The position numbers were made by a program, and so were the translations under genes. The notes under the pieces were generated by a model that did not search any database, had not been told where the DNA came from, and was given only the letters and a program-made list of their open reading frames with translations. From Gonocerus acuteangulatus (lineage: Eukaryota; Arthropoda; Insecta; Hemiptera; Coreidae), in contig OX328126.1 of the NCBI GenBank assembly GCA_946811695.1, positions 8,644,361 to 8,708,360 of the forward strand: a stretch of 64,000 nucleotides of DNA. Direction: 5' to 3'. This document shows, piece by piece, positions 33,075 through 44,365 of this stretch; the first letter of the stretch is position 1, and the number at the start of each line of letters is the position of its first letter.

Positions 33075-33963
33075 ATATTGCTATTGGAGTGTTTATCGAG
33101 GTTATCCGCGCAAAAGCACGTAAACCTCCAGCAATATTGCTATTGGAGTGTTTATCGAGGTTGTCCGCGCAAAAGCACGTAAACCTCCAGCAATATTGCT
33201 ATTGGAGTGTTTATCGAGGTTATCCGCGCAAAAGAACGCAAACCTCCAGCAATATTGCTATTGGAGTGTTTATCGAGGTTATCAGTGCAAAAGCACGTAA
33301 ACCTCCAGCAATATTGCCATTGGAGTGTTTATCGAGGTTATCCGCGCAAAAGCACGTAAACCTCCAGCAATATTGCTATTGGAGTGTTTATCGAGGTTAT
33401 CCGCGCAAGAGCACGTAAACCTCCAGCAATATTGCCATTGGAGTGTTTATCGAGGTTATCCGCGCAAAAGCATGTAAATCTCCAGCAATATTGCTATTGG
33501 AGTGTTTATCGAGGTTATCCGCGCAAAAGCACGTAAACCTCCAGCAATATTGCCATTGGAGTGTTTATCGAGGTTATCCGCGCAAAAGCACGTAAACCTC
33601 CAGCAATATTGCTATTGGAGTGTTTATCGAGGTTATCCGCGCAAAAGCATGTAAACCTCCAGCAATATTGCCATTGGAGTGTTTATCGAGGTTATCCGCG
33701 CAAAAGCACGTAAACCTCCAGCAATATTGCTATTGGAGTGTTTATCGAGGTTATCCGCGCAAAAGCACGTAAACCTCCAGCAATATTGCCATTGGAGTGT
33801 TTATCGAGGTTATCCGCGCAAAAGCACGTAAACCTCCAGCAATATTGCCATTGGAGTGTTTATCGAGGTTATCCGCACAAAAGCATGTAAACCTCCAGCA
33901 ATATTGCCATTGGAGTGTTTATCGAGGTTATCCGCGCAAAAGCATGTAAACCTCCAGCAATAA
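33075..33963. repeat. 59-bp minisatellite, about 15 units
   Basis: Period 59 bp around GGAGTGTTTATCGAGGTTAT, CCGCGCAAAAGCACG and CCTCCAGCAATATTG. Units with GCTATTGG and GCCATTGG largely alternate, suggesting two-unit amplification. Open frames are by-products; 59 is not divisible by three. Confidence 0.95.
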
Positions 33964-34033
33964 AACACATCCGAATTGAAAATAACACTTTACAATATTT
34001 AATGCATTATTTCATGCGTCACGAGAAAAATAA

Positions 34034-34922
34034 GATACTTACGTACTAGTTGCGCCGATCTCGAGAGGTGGGTCTCGTTCAGGGATCCGAATCATGAAAT
34101 GAGAACTCCAATGAAGTTGTGGCAATATAGCGACCGAAAGACCATATTTTAATATTATTAACAAGTTGACTAGAGTTTCGATGCAACCTTCAGCGGAAAC
34201 GCATAGCAATTATGCCATTAACATAAGTGCTACTGGTTTCCTAGGTTATATAACATTAAATTTTAATTTTAATTTTAACGTCCATTATTATTAACTACGA
34301 ATTTTGGGATGGGTTATTTATAGGTTACCACCCTTTTCTAGCCAGGATAGGGCTGACGCCATTTCCTTTTTCGAAGGAAAAGCCACCACCCCTAGTGAGA
34401 ATCGAACCCACCACCTTTGGCACGGGGTAATAAGAGCTCACGCCTTAACGCTCATGGCTACCGGGCCTCCTATATAATATTAGCGCTTATGTTAATTGCA
34501 AAATTGCTATGCGTTTCCGCTCGCTCAAGGTTATATCGAAACTCTAGTTAATCCAACTCATTGGTAATATAGATCACTGGTTTTTCGGTGGAAAACGGGC
34601 CGATATGCAATTTAACATTGCTTCAAAAGAGTACTTTTTTAATCGTTGGTAAATCCAAAATACTTATTTTCCTAGCCGAAAGAAAGGGCACAAAGAACAC
34701 TACAACACTAAGAAGTGAAACAAGAAAAAATAAATATAACTTGTAAAAACACAAAACTAACAGTAAGTGAGCACAAAACGATGACTAGAACAGAAGAAAG
34801 AACAGCCAATGGAATTGCCCATAGGAATGAACCAATAGAAGCTTCAATTGAGTTCTCATTTCATGATCCGGTTCCCTGAACGAGACCCACTTCTCGAAAT
34901 AGGTGCAACTAGTACCTAAGTA
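34034..34922. mobile_element. Long-TIR MITE, interrupted by SINE-1
   Basis: Left arm (GATACTTACGTACTAGTTGC, GGGTCTCGTTCAGGGA, ATGAAATGAGAACTC) returns inverted at 34840-34922. A further inverted pair (ACTAGAGTTTCGAT, GCGGAAACGCATAGCAATT) lies inside, at about 34165-34215 and 34500-34550. No target duplication that I could settle; a (TA)n tract abuts the right end. Non-coding. Confidence 0.72.
34259..34470 (-). mobile_element. SINE-1 copy inside MITE
   Basis: Same tRNA-like head, B box (GGTTCGATTCTC) and (AAAT/AATT) tail as the 3130 copy, flanked by the 12-bp duplication TATATAACATTA / TATATAATATTA (34247-34258 and 34471-34482, one mismatch). Confidence 0.88.
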
Positions 34923-34923
34923 C

Positions 34924-34925
<2 letters not shown>

Positions 34926-35012
<87 letters not shown>
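34926..35012. repeat. (TA)n(TG)n microsatellite
   Basis: About 37 TA units followed by six TG units. Confidence 0.95.
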
Positions 35013-36212
35013 TTTCCACTCTCCTCGGGTTTTTAGAAGGGAAATTGTAAATTATTATATTTTTTAAAATAAATATTCGAATGTTCATAAGCTGGTAGTT
35101 GGTGGGATGTAGGAGACCTAAAACTGTTGACAGAAAGTGACACTAGATAGCGCTCACAACTCACAAGCCTCTTATCTCTATGTCATTGTGCTCACCAGCG
35201 AGGTTTCAACCTGTCCGCTCTTTTCACGCCTTCAAAATTCCTCTTTGTGTTGACTTCTGTTTAGGCGTCAAGTTAGTTTTTATACTCGTCCGTTTTTCAT
35301 TCAACAACAGCAAATATGACTTCATGTGGGGAGAGTTTTCCTGCTTGAAATGTTTGTTTTTCGTTTTGTTTTAAAATGTTTTATTTCCCATATCTGTTTA
35401 TATGACAGCCGAATCTTTCCCTGCGTCCATCATGTCTGGATTTATTTGTTCAGAGAGTCAGCTTTGTCTTTCTCTTTTTATATTATTAGTCATAAATTTT
35501 AATCAATTTTTAATATTCTATATAAGCACATTATAAGCATTTATTTTAAAAATTGTAAGGATTTTCTACCGAAAGAATGACTGATTCTCTCATCTGTTTA
35601 TGTAACAGTCTATCATACATAAACTTCAATAAAGATAGATGATACATTTGATATGATATATGTAATATTAAATAGATAGATAATAGAATTTATCACATGA
35701 TATATGATAGATCTTAACATATGACAGAAACTTACATAGATAGACGAAAGTGCTTTACATAATATTTCATATTATGAAAGAATTTTGCATCTATGTAACA
35801 TTTTATTTATTGCATACAAGTTTTCCCCATTGCAAATAGTAGGCATTATATAATGTTTTCAGTCCTATGTTAGTAATATATTTATAAACATACCTAAACA
35901 CAAACTTACACATATGTTCTATTTACATAAGACACAGATACTTAATGAAATAATAAAATTTAACTAAAAATAAATGAAAATAAATCAATCTTCTATGCAT
36001 TAAATTTAAGAAATATTTCTATACATATACTAAATATATAATACAATTTCATAACTATGATATGAGTATTAAAATTATTTTTACTTAGATAAAACAGTGC
36101 AAAAAACGGATAACTTAATATTGAATGTTGGTTTTTATTTACAATTCTAGTTTTACATCTATGTAAAATTCTATCATACGTAAAATCTATCATCTATTTA
36201 TACAAAGAGTTT

Positions 36213-36263
<51 letters not shown>

Positions 36264-36380
36264 ACTTTTTTTAGTATTAGTTTCCTGTCTGCAGTAACCC
36301 TGCAAAAAGGCCATTTATTTTGTGCAGCATGTTCCAATATAGATAGATAAATAGTCTTTATTAATCAACAAAACACAACA
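35013..36380. other. AT-rich region, nothing recognised
   Basis: Contains a GATAGAT-like degenerate stretch (35625-35720) and a (TA)n tract (36216-36258). The open frame at 35180-35374 has no recognisable feature. Confidence 0.45.
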
Positions 36381-36389
36381 GAAGAAATT

Positions 36390-37626
36390 GTAACAATTTT
36401 TTTTTTTTTTTTTATTTATTAAAAGTTTCGCAGTTTTTAGCGATATACTCTATAACAATAAATGATGATTACATAAATGATGATAACAGTGATTACAATA
36501 AATGATGATTTAACAATAAATGGAGATATGATGATTTGACAATAAATGGAGATACGATGATTTGACAATAAATGATGATTACAGAATTCATACACATACA
36601 CACACATATATACATATGCTTATATTATTGCACTATATCTATGTTAATTGTTTATATTTACATTATACATACATTATACATTATTAATATCTATAGACTT
36701 ATAGCGTTCATTAATATATCTATATAATTTTTTTATTCATTAATTTTCTTATTAATACATTATTCCTTATTATTATATATATACTTATATTACACATTAT
36801 TATTATTATTACATTATTCCTTATTATATATATATATACTTTTATTACACACTATTATTATTACATTATTCCTTATCATTATCTATATACTTATATTGCT
36901 TATCATTATATTATACATACATTATACTTATCATTATCTATACATTATACTTATCATTATCGATACATTATACTTATCATTATCTATATACTTATATTAT
37001 TTCATTATTCCTTTTCATTATCTATATACTTATATTGCACATTATTACTACATTGCTTGTTATTATTGTTATTTTTTTTCGCTACAGAGTAATTCACCAA
37101 TTAATATGTATTTAATGCTGCAATTTGTTCATAGCAAACAGTTTAGTTTGTGTCTGTATTGTTTATGTTCAGATTTAGTTAATGCTTGAAATAGATTGGT
37201 GTAATGTTATCCTCAAAGATAGATATATCTGCTTTTCAGATTACCTGTATAGATAATGTTAGACAGATACGTAAATAGAGGGCCTTATTATGTGACGTAA
37301 TGTCAAAGTTTGTTAAATATATTAGTATTTTTTAAATAAGTGTATATCTTGTCTATATACTGGCTTCTATCTGAGAGTAGTTCAGTCATGTTGTCCGGTA
37401 AGTCATAGTTTTCTCTCAACCGACATTCAGTCAGGATGTGTTTTATTGTCAGTGGGGTGTTACATACTTCACATGTCGGTCTGTCCTGTCTCGTCATGAG
37501 GTGTACGTGCGTCAGCCGTGAATGGCCTATTCTTAGGCGGCATAAGACAACTACTCTAAGACTAAGACTAACTACCAAATTGTAACAAATTATACTAGAG
37601 TACCTACATAAGTATATACTATACAA
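36390..37626 (-). pseudogene. I-group LINE tail with long AT-rich 3' UTR
   Basis: Minus strand: CRLRIGHSRLTHVHLMTRQD followed by CEVCNTPLTIKHILTEC, the ORF2 C-terminal zinc-knuckle region also seen at 15056 and 42596. The reading enters from unrelated sequence at about 37560, so this is a 5'-truncated insertion. After the stop (37303) follow about 890 bp of AT-rich 3' UTR with short TATACTTATCATTA-type repeats (36890-37040) and a poly(A) tail (T run at 36393-36412) preceded by AATAAA. Confidence 0.8.
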
Positions 37627-37994
37627 AAAGGAATTACTATAATCCTACTTAGGACTCTAAGGACTAATACTCTTGGCTAACTGCCATCAGAGGGAGGTAA
37701 CACTTAACATTATAATAGTCTTAATATATGATAAAAACAAACTTCAAAACAGGCAAAAAAAACATGATAGAGGATTCATTTTACAAACTTATATTACAGC
37801 TACTGACTTAAAACTAAAAAACATTATAAAAGTAATCTATGTAATTTAACAACATTTTAATATAATTATACATACATCACAATAAGCTACGTTAATTAAC
37901 AAGGAACAAATAATTTATATTTTCACCCTAATTTACACACACACACACACCTATTACTTATTTACAATTATACTCCTCCTGTTCCATGCTTACC

Positions 37995-38245
37995 TACCAT
38001 AGCCTGCAATATTCTCCCAGTAGCGCACATTTAAAAAACCACAAACTTCCCCAAATGAGAGATATTCCACACCCAACCACTTGAACCTAATTTCCTTCAG
38101 CTACCTACATGAACCTATGAAGTGGTATATATCTTCTTGAGCCAGGGAATTGCAAAGAGGACAATAGCTAGTTGGAGTAGAGTAGCGGTGGTAACATAGC
38201 TTCAACAATTCTCCCCTTAACTTTATCAGCCACATTATGTTAGAT
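37995..38245 (-). pseudogene. Second LINE type: ORF2 C-terminal fragment
   Basis: One minus-strand frame reads MWLIKLRGELLKLCYHRY, YCPLCNSLAQEDIYHFIGSC, an in-frame stop, then LKEIRFKWLGVEYLSFGE and YWENIAGYG. The CPLC...YHF...C spacing is the zinc-binding tail of several LINE reverse transcriptases (for example of the R1/Tad or Jockey side), with a motif different from the I-group CxxC..PLT..HIL..C. Short, with a nonsense codon; no other part of the element nearby. Confidence 0.6.
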
Positions 38246-38529
38246 GTTGAATAAGACTAATGGATATTTCCATGATAAATATTCAACATGTTCCAATATA
38301 CAATGTATATAACATGTATTTTATAATATAAATATTTTTAATACGGTGCATTAATGATTTCACATTACACTGAAAAGATAATAAATAAAGTAGAAAAAAA
38401 TATACATAAAAGAAATATTCAATTCCACGATTTGTGACCTTTATTTATGTACATTTATTCATTTTCATAAATATGGCAAAGGTCCAAATAATAGTACTCC
38501 AGATTCTTGCACTATTTTATTTTTGATAC

Positions 38530-38570
38530 GCCCTACATGTTTCGTGGCCTTATGCCACCTCCTCAGGGGC
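38530..38570 (-). ncRNA. Hammerhead ribozyme-like motif H3
   Basis: Exact inverted copy of H4; see that entry. Confidence 0.65.
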
Positions 38571-38793
38571 CACTAAATCCTAAAAACATTTTTTACAAAT
38601 TTTTAATACCTTATTTTAGTAAATTTAATAATAATTATACACCAAGTAACATTAAAATTCCTATACTAACCCCTAAACTTTATATGTAAAATATAATAAT
38701 AAAAATAATATTGTTATATTGTACATACCCTATGTGTGGTCAGCTCGCCACCCATACTATGACTGAGGCTAGCTATGTTTTTAGGATTTAGTG

Positions 38794-38834
38794 GCCCCTG
38801 AGGAGGTGGCATAAGGCCACGAAACATGTAGGGC
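38794..38834 (+). ncRNA. Hammerhead ribozyme-like motif H4
   Basis: Order: GCCC, CTGAGGA, hairpin GTGGC/GCCAC with loop ATAAG, GAAAC, ATGTA, GGGC. CTGAGGA satisfies CUGANGA, where the seventh core base may vary. Stem I is GCCC with GGGC. Stem III is the palindrome ACATGT, which could pair between two copies, and the cleavage triplet would be GUA. All core elements are present in the right order. Confidence 0.68.
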
Positions 38835-38998
38835 GTATCAAAAATAAAATAGTGCAAGAATCTGGAGTACTATTATTTGGACCTTTGCCATATTTATGAA
38901 AATGAATAAAAGAAATATTATATTTATTATTTTTTTTATATATATGGCACAGGTCAAAAAATAGTACTAGTTTTTCCTATGTACTTTATTCTTGGCTT

Positions 38999-39040
38999 GC
39001 CCTACATGTTTCGTGGCCTTCATAACAACTCCTCAGGGGC
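38999..39040 (-). ncRNA. Hammerhead ribozyme-like motif H5, degraded
   Basis: Minus strand: GCCC, CTGAGGA, a disrupted stem II (GTTGTTATGAAGGCCAC), GAAAC, ATGTA, GGGC. The flanks (GGTGGCAAGTGGACC; ATAGTACTAG) resemble the H3/H4 element. Stem II no longer pairs well, so this is likely inactive. Confidence 0.6.
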
Positions 39041-39119
39041 CATTAAATCCCCATTGTGGACTGCTCGCAACCCATATTAAGACTATATATGGGTGGCAAG
39101 TGGACCCCAAAATTGGTCA

Positions 39120-39142
39120 GAAATACGCAGAATAGAAAAAAT

Positions 39143-39190
<48 letters not shown>

Positions 39191-40260
39191 CGTAAGAGAA
39201 TTAAATTCATCGCAACTAAAATAAAATGTAATTTATAAGTAAAAAGATATATATTTGCTGAAAAGGAACCTTGTCTATTCAGGGCGGATAATAATTTCCG
39301 AATAAATGTTTTATTCATAAAACTACGGATTGTAATTCAATCTTTGTGAAAGGTTGTTTTTCATTGAATTGCGAAATGATTGCCCTCCTATCTGGAGACA
39401 TACTCTAGATATGATGTTTTTTTTTATGTTTCACAGTTTTTCCGTTAAAAGTAGTAAACATGTTTTGAAAAGAGTCGAGGAAAAGTAATCTTGGATCTTC
39501 TAATGCCTAACTTTCCTTTATCTTCTTCCCTTCGAGAGAATGATGGCAATAGAACAGGAAAAAATATCATACAAAAAGATAAAAAAGCTATTTTACTGAT
39601 GTATTATTTTTAGGTTCTATCCACATTTCAACTAAGAATATAAATTTATATGAGAAAATAACAGTTTTACTTCGTCTCGAATTTTTATTCAGTAAAATTA
39701 AAATTTTATAAGTTTTGATTAATAGCTTTTTATTGAAACTAGTAAATATATGTTTATTTCAGAAGTTTATATTCGTAAAAGAGGATTCTCCACCAACTCT
39801 CCAACTGTTTGTTACAACTTTAATTCTGTAATGCGCCCTCCGCAAGATTTCCAAAATATTTATTTAAAAGTAAAGATTTTTTAAACATATGAAAATAATT
39901 TTTATGTAAGTAATAATAATTTAATTTTCATCTATCTTAACACATCTACAAAACAATTTTTATCCGCGGAACGAGAATTTCAATTTGCAAAATAATAAAT
40001 TATAAATAGAAATCTTTCTAATGAAAATATAAATAATTGTTTGAAAATAGTAGTATCAAATCACAGTAAAGATTATGAAGAAAACATCAACCTTCTCATT
40101 AAAGAAGATATTAGTTTTTTTATTTTTAAATTGACTTCTTAAATTTATGTATTATTATTACCATTTACCATGTACTATAATAATTTTATTATATTTCTGT
40201 AACGCTAATATATGTTTTTTTTCCTTTTCCATCAAGCTAAAAAAATAAAATAAAAAAAAA
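39120..40260. other. AT-rich region, nothing recognised
   Basis: Includes a (TA)n tract at 39149-39185. No coding similarity. Confidence 0.45.
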
Positions 40261-40264
40261 AAAG

Positions 40265-40336
40265 CTTGCGCCTACCGCACTGTTAAAGTGTTTCATTGCG
40301 CACTTGCCTTGGAAAAGGTTGGTCACCACTGGTATA
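40265..40336 (-). mobile_element. hAT terminal fragment
   Basis: Read on the minus strand: CAGTGGTGACCAACCTTTTC, then AAGGCAAGTGCGCAATG. CAGTGGTG...CAACC is a common hAT end. I find no partner end. Confidence 0.4.
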
Positions 40337-41018
40337 TATCATTTATTTAAATAAGAATAAAAAACGCCGTGGAGCTCCGTAAATATATAAATAATTATTA
40401 ATAATAAATTATTTATCAATCCGTTTTTGAAATAGAAATGTCATATGGCTCGGGGGTCTGCAAATGTAGCGCCACGGCTGATACAGAAATGCCATAATTT
40501 GATACGTTATTGGAAATTGATTCTCCACTTGTTGTCATAACTTGTTGGGAATTACAGAGATATTACATTCCAGTATATTACAGATTAACAACGGTTATTG
40601 TTTATGTAAAATATATTACAAAAAATTAAAACTGAAAATTTACTTCCAAAAAAAAAAAAAAGAGTTATTTATAAAAGGGAAAAATTGATGGGGGATAATT
40701 CAGAACATTCCGAACTTAAAGGCCTTATAGGTCAAATCATTTAAAATTTCTTTTTATAAAATTTTTTATTTTTTCCTGACGTGTTTCTGGCTACAAATGG
40801 CCCCTTTTCAAAAGAATTAGCTCTCAAATTAATTTTTATAAAAACATAACATTTTTATATCACCTCAAGTTAATTTTTATTAATATAATTTTTTTTAATG
40901 CACCGTATTTTTCTTTTAACAAATCATGTCATATATTAAATAATATGTCCAAAAAATAACAAAAAAAAAAAAATAATTTTGTGAGAAAATATTTATAGGT
41001 ATAGATAAGTTGTCATTT

Positions 41019-41022
<4 letters not shown>

Positions 41023-41087
<65 letters not shown>

Positions 41088-41203
41088 GTGAGCAGTCATG
41101 AACCCATTTTCTCATCAAAACACACAATTTAAATATTTACCTATATATATTTAGGTAAGTCGTGTGTTTTGATGAGAAAATGGGTTCATGACTGTTCACA
41201 TTT
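41023..41203. repeat. (TA)n followed by 42-bp inverted repeat
   Basis: (TA)n at 41023-41080. 41084-41125 and 41162-41203 are inverted copies with one mismatch (at 41092). The 36-nt spacer itself contains TTACCTA...TTAGGTAA, another small palindrome. Confidence 0.9.
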
Positions 41204-41277
41204 CTTTTTTGGATTAACCTTTTTAAGAAGAATATTTATAGAAATATACCTAAGGACATGAACCTTGTAAGAAGAAA

Positions 41278-41597
41278 AAAAAAAAAAAAAATCAGTCCGT
41301 TAACAGGCCACGAAGACCCAGAGGGGCAGACACTTTAGATGCATCTGATTTATTACCTGCGGCATACTAAGGAGATAGTGTGGTCAGTACTGTGCTCCTG
41401 ACGCCTGATTTCCCTTTTAGCAGGTACCTATTAATAAATTGGTTAAAGGTTGTTGCGCCTAGGTGCTGCCTAGGACCCCGATCCAACCCTCGAACAACGA
41501 CACTATAAGATAAAATCTTCAGTGCGTGCCCTAGTTCCGAACTCATCTCCTCCAGTATATTAGTCGAGAGCTCTACCACTCAGCTAACCTTGTAATT
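41278..41597 (-). mobile_element. SINE-2 copy, diverged
   Basis: Minus strand: GGTTAGCTGAGTGGTAGAGC, a degraded B-box region, body with GACCACACTATCTCC and CCCTCTGGGTC, tail GGCCTGTTAACGGACTGAT and poly(A) (T-complement at 41277-41291). Single tRNA head, no tandem amplification. Many differences from the 53929 copy, so old. Confidence 0.8.
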
Positions 41598-42068
41598 AAC
41601 CTAAACGTAATAAGGTAAATAGGGAATAGTTGTAAAAAATCTGATATATAGATTTTTTTAAAAATCGTATTGAGTTTTTTTTTTAGCCGAATCCCAACTA
41701 TTCTATGTTTGCTTATCACCTCGACGGCTAACTATCTAATCTTCATAAGGTAATTATGATCTGATCTGATGAACTAATTCCCCAAAACACCCGGCAGAAT
41801 GAAGCTAGAGAATTCTCCTATATACAGATATTATCCAGCTAGGATATTCCTAGGCGTGAAGAAGAGATAAATCGGGTGAAGCTTTAGGTCCAGTTCCAAC
41901 GCATATATCAATGTCAGCTCGCAAACTTTTTACTTTCGCGCCCCCCCCCCCAACATATCACCAATAGAAAATTAAATCCTCCGCTGAGCAGGAATGGTGC
42001 GATTTTCGATAAATCTCAATTAATAAAAAAAATATATAAAGAACAATTGAAGGGACCGGGACAAAATA

Positions 42069-42070
<2 letters not shown>
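41598..42070. other. Unassigned
   Basis: 41706-41755 (GCTTATCACCTCGACGGCTA) matches the interior of hAT MITE M1 at 1113-1140. Otherwise nothing recognised. Confidence 0.45.
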
Positions 42071-42131
<61 letters not shown>

Positions 42132-42480
42132 GCGCTTAACGTCTAGGTTACCAGCGCCTGGATTTATTTAGTTATTTATTTTTTTTTAAATTAATTGGAA
42201 ACAAGATAAGAAATCTGGTATTAGATAGAGGGAGGGAAGGAGCAACTGTGCCCCCACGCCAGACCCCGAGCCCGCCGCGGCACCACCAGCCGCGCTGCAG
42301 GGACAAGGTTTGCCATCTGTACCTCTGACGGTCCACGAAGATCTGGCGGCCAGGCCTGGGGCTGAGGACCTGTGCATGGTTGGACCAGGCCATCCACACC
42401 CTCCAGGCCGGCATCCGAGTCCCCACAACGCTGACCAGACGCACCACAACGGACACGGCGGACCCACGCGGGGATGCACA
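42071..42480 (-). mobile_element. GC-rich retroposon-like block with 57-nt poly(A)
   Basis: Minus strand: about 250 bp of conspicuously GC-rich sequence (42228-42478), an AT-rich stretch, a small stem (GGCGCT/AGCGCC) and then a long poly(A), seen as T at 42071-42127. All three minus frames stay open in the GC-rich part simply because of composition; none matches a family I know. It may be a separate retroposon inserted in the LINE 3' UTR, or an unusual 3' UTR of that LINE. The other I-group tails (15482-15890 and 36390-37300) have no such block. Confidence 0.5.
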
Positions 42481-42595
42481 TTACTCTTTGAAAGTTATTA
42501 TTTTAGATTATCTTCTATAGATCATCAGGATAACATGTGTTTGATATCATTATTATTATATAATTATAGCATTAATGATGAGCAGCAAGTTAAGA

Positions 42596-44365
42596 TTATA
42601 TTTTATTGTAATATCCGATTTCTTTTAAGTATTCAATTAAGTTATTTATATTTGTGGCCGTATTTCCTAGCAATGCGTCTATTGTTGTTGGCAGATTAAA
42701 TTTCTGGCGTAAACGGTGAAGTGCAGGGCAATCTAAAAGTATGTGAGCAACTGTAAGTGGTTTCTGACATTTTTGACATTTTGGTTGTTCGTCTTTTGAT
42801 ATTAGATAGCCATGTGTAAATCTACAATGCCCAATACGGAGTCTGGCAACTACAACCTCTTCCCTTCTGATCTGTCTTATGGACGAGTGCCATTGTTTCA
42901 CTGTATTTTTTATAACTTCCAATTTGCTCGGTGGGCTTTCCTTCCACATATTTAACCAGCTTTCAGAGAGTTTTTTCTTTAAGGGTATCATGAGGTCTTT
43001 TGGCGTAACAACTGTGTGTATAGGCAGTTCTAGTGTTAGTGCAGACTTGGCTGCTTCATCAGCTAGCTCGTTTCCTCTGAACCCAACATGGCTTGGGGCC
43101 CAGAGCAGCAGGACAGACTTTCCTATTTCTTCAAGCATCGTTATTCGTTCTTGCACTGAATTAACCCCAGGGTGGTTGGAGTAAATATCGTCCAATCCTT
43201 GCAGTGCGCTCAGGGAGTCCGTTACAACAACAATATTAGCTTTGGATGTCGTCATGCATTTATACAGACCGGAAGAAATAGCACATAACTCAGCTGTATA
43301 TATATTAGAGTATTTGTGGAGTCTAAATTTGTAAGTGGCATTTGATGTGACTACAGCGTATCCAGTTGCATGTTCGTTCTTAGATCCATCGGTATAAATG
43401 AGTTCGTAGTCTGTCAGATCACGCATTATTTCATCAAATTTTTGTTGGTACCAAGACGCGGGTGTTCCATCTTTCTTCAGCCTGGACAGTGAGACGTTGT
43501 ACTTTGGCCTGACCCTCCTCCAAGGGGGTATATGTGTAGAATTGTTTTCTGGTTTAGTTTGTTTAATTGCATCTAAAGCAGCTGATATCCTGTAGGACAT
43601 TGGTTTTGTAGCGGAATTGTTTTCATTGAATTTTCGGGAGTATTTTGGTTTAAATAAATATGGATAAGCAGGGTTCGCGGGATTGAAGTATATTCTAGAC
43701 GCATATCCTATTGCTAGTTTTTGTCGTCTAAATAGGAGAGGGGGGATTCCTGCATCGGCACAGAGTGATAACACAGGGCTGGTACAGAAGGCGCCTGTTG
43801 CAGTCCTTATTCCAGCATGGTGAAGAGCATCGAGGCGGCAAAGAGTTGTTGTTTTGGCAGAGGCATATATAAAAGACCCATAATCTATTTTTGCACAAAT
43901 AACGGAATTATAGACTCTAAGCATTGTGGTTCTATCAGAGCCCCATTTAGTTCCGCTAAGAACCTTTAGTAAATTTAGTTTTTTCGAGCATTTTTTGCGT
44001 AGACTTTCAATCTGGGGTTTCCAGGTTAGTCGCCTATGAAAAACGAGTCCCAGAAATCTGCAACTTTCCGCATAGGGTATGATATTATTGTTCAGAGTGA
44101 GTGGGGGGGGGGAATCTTGGGAGTTTCGTTTCCTGGAGAAATGAACACATTTCGTTTTTTCGGGCGAGAATTTCATCCCTGTTGATTTGGCCGTTCTTGA
44201 AATTCTTTGGATAGCCTCCTGAATTTTTTGCTTTATTTGCATGATATCCTTATCTCGACAAAATATGGCAAGGTCGTCTACATACTGAAATATTTTAACG
44301 TTCCTTGGTAGGCTCTGGGCAAACCCTGTTGTAGCGAGAGTAAATAGTGTAGTGCTGAAGACCAA
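42596..44365 (-). pseudogene. LINE ORF2: RT C-terminal half, RNase H and zinc knuckle
   Basis: The product would copy element RNA at the nick (RT) and remove the RNA strand (RNase H). In this 589-residue open segment the RT active-site motif FQYVDD lies at 26-31, thumb-side motifs at 60-130 (GMKFSPEKTKCVHFS, LGLVFHRRLTWKPQI), and RNase H at about 320-440 with D326 (YTDGSK), E359 (TAEL), D383 (TDSLSA), H426 (PSHVG) and D436 (ADEAA) all present. A C-terminal C530..C533..H541..C546 knuckle follows. The methionine at the start is not a real start: the frame is entered by a 1-bp frameshift in the VPQGSVL region (about 44363). The stop is at 42596-42598. Confidence 0.92.

Larger units (their letters stand above)
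38454..38910. mobile_element. Perfect 136-bp inverted repeat carrying hammerheads (PLE-like termini)
   Basis: 38454-38589 and 38775-38910 are exact reverse complements with a 185-bp spacer. Each arm contains a hammerhead-like core. Penelope-like elements are known for terminal repeats in direct or inverse orientation that carry hammerhead motifs, which fits. No reverse transcriptase or GIY-YIG endonuclease is present. Confidence 0.75.

Noticed and set aside
33050..33418. Open frame in the 59-bp array
   Set aside because: Repetitive and not in a consistent frame; array by-product.
29763..33963. CRISPR-like arrays
   Set aside because: The units are contiguous tandem repeats without unique spacers, in a eukaryotic context.
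42172..42699. Four overlapping frames around 42.2-42.7 kb on both strands
   Set aside because: Open only because of high GC; no family match in any frame.
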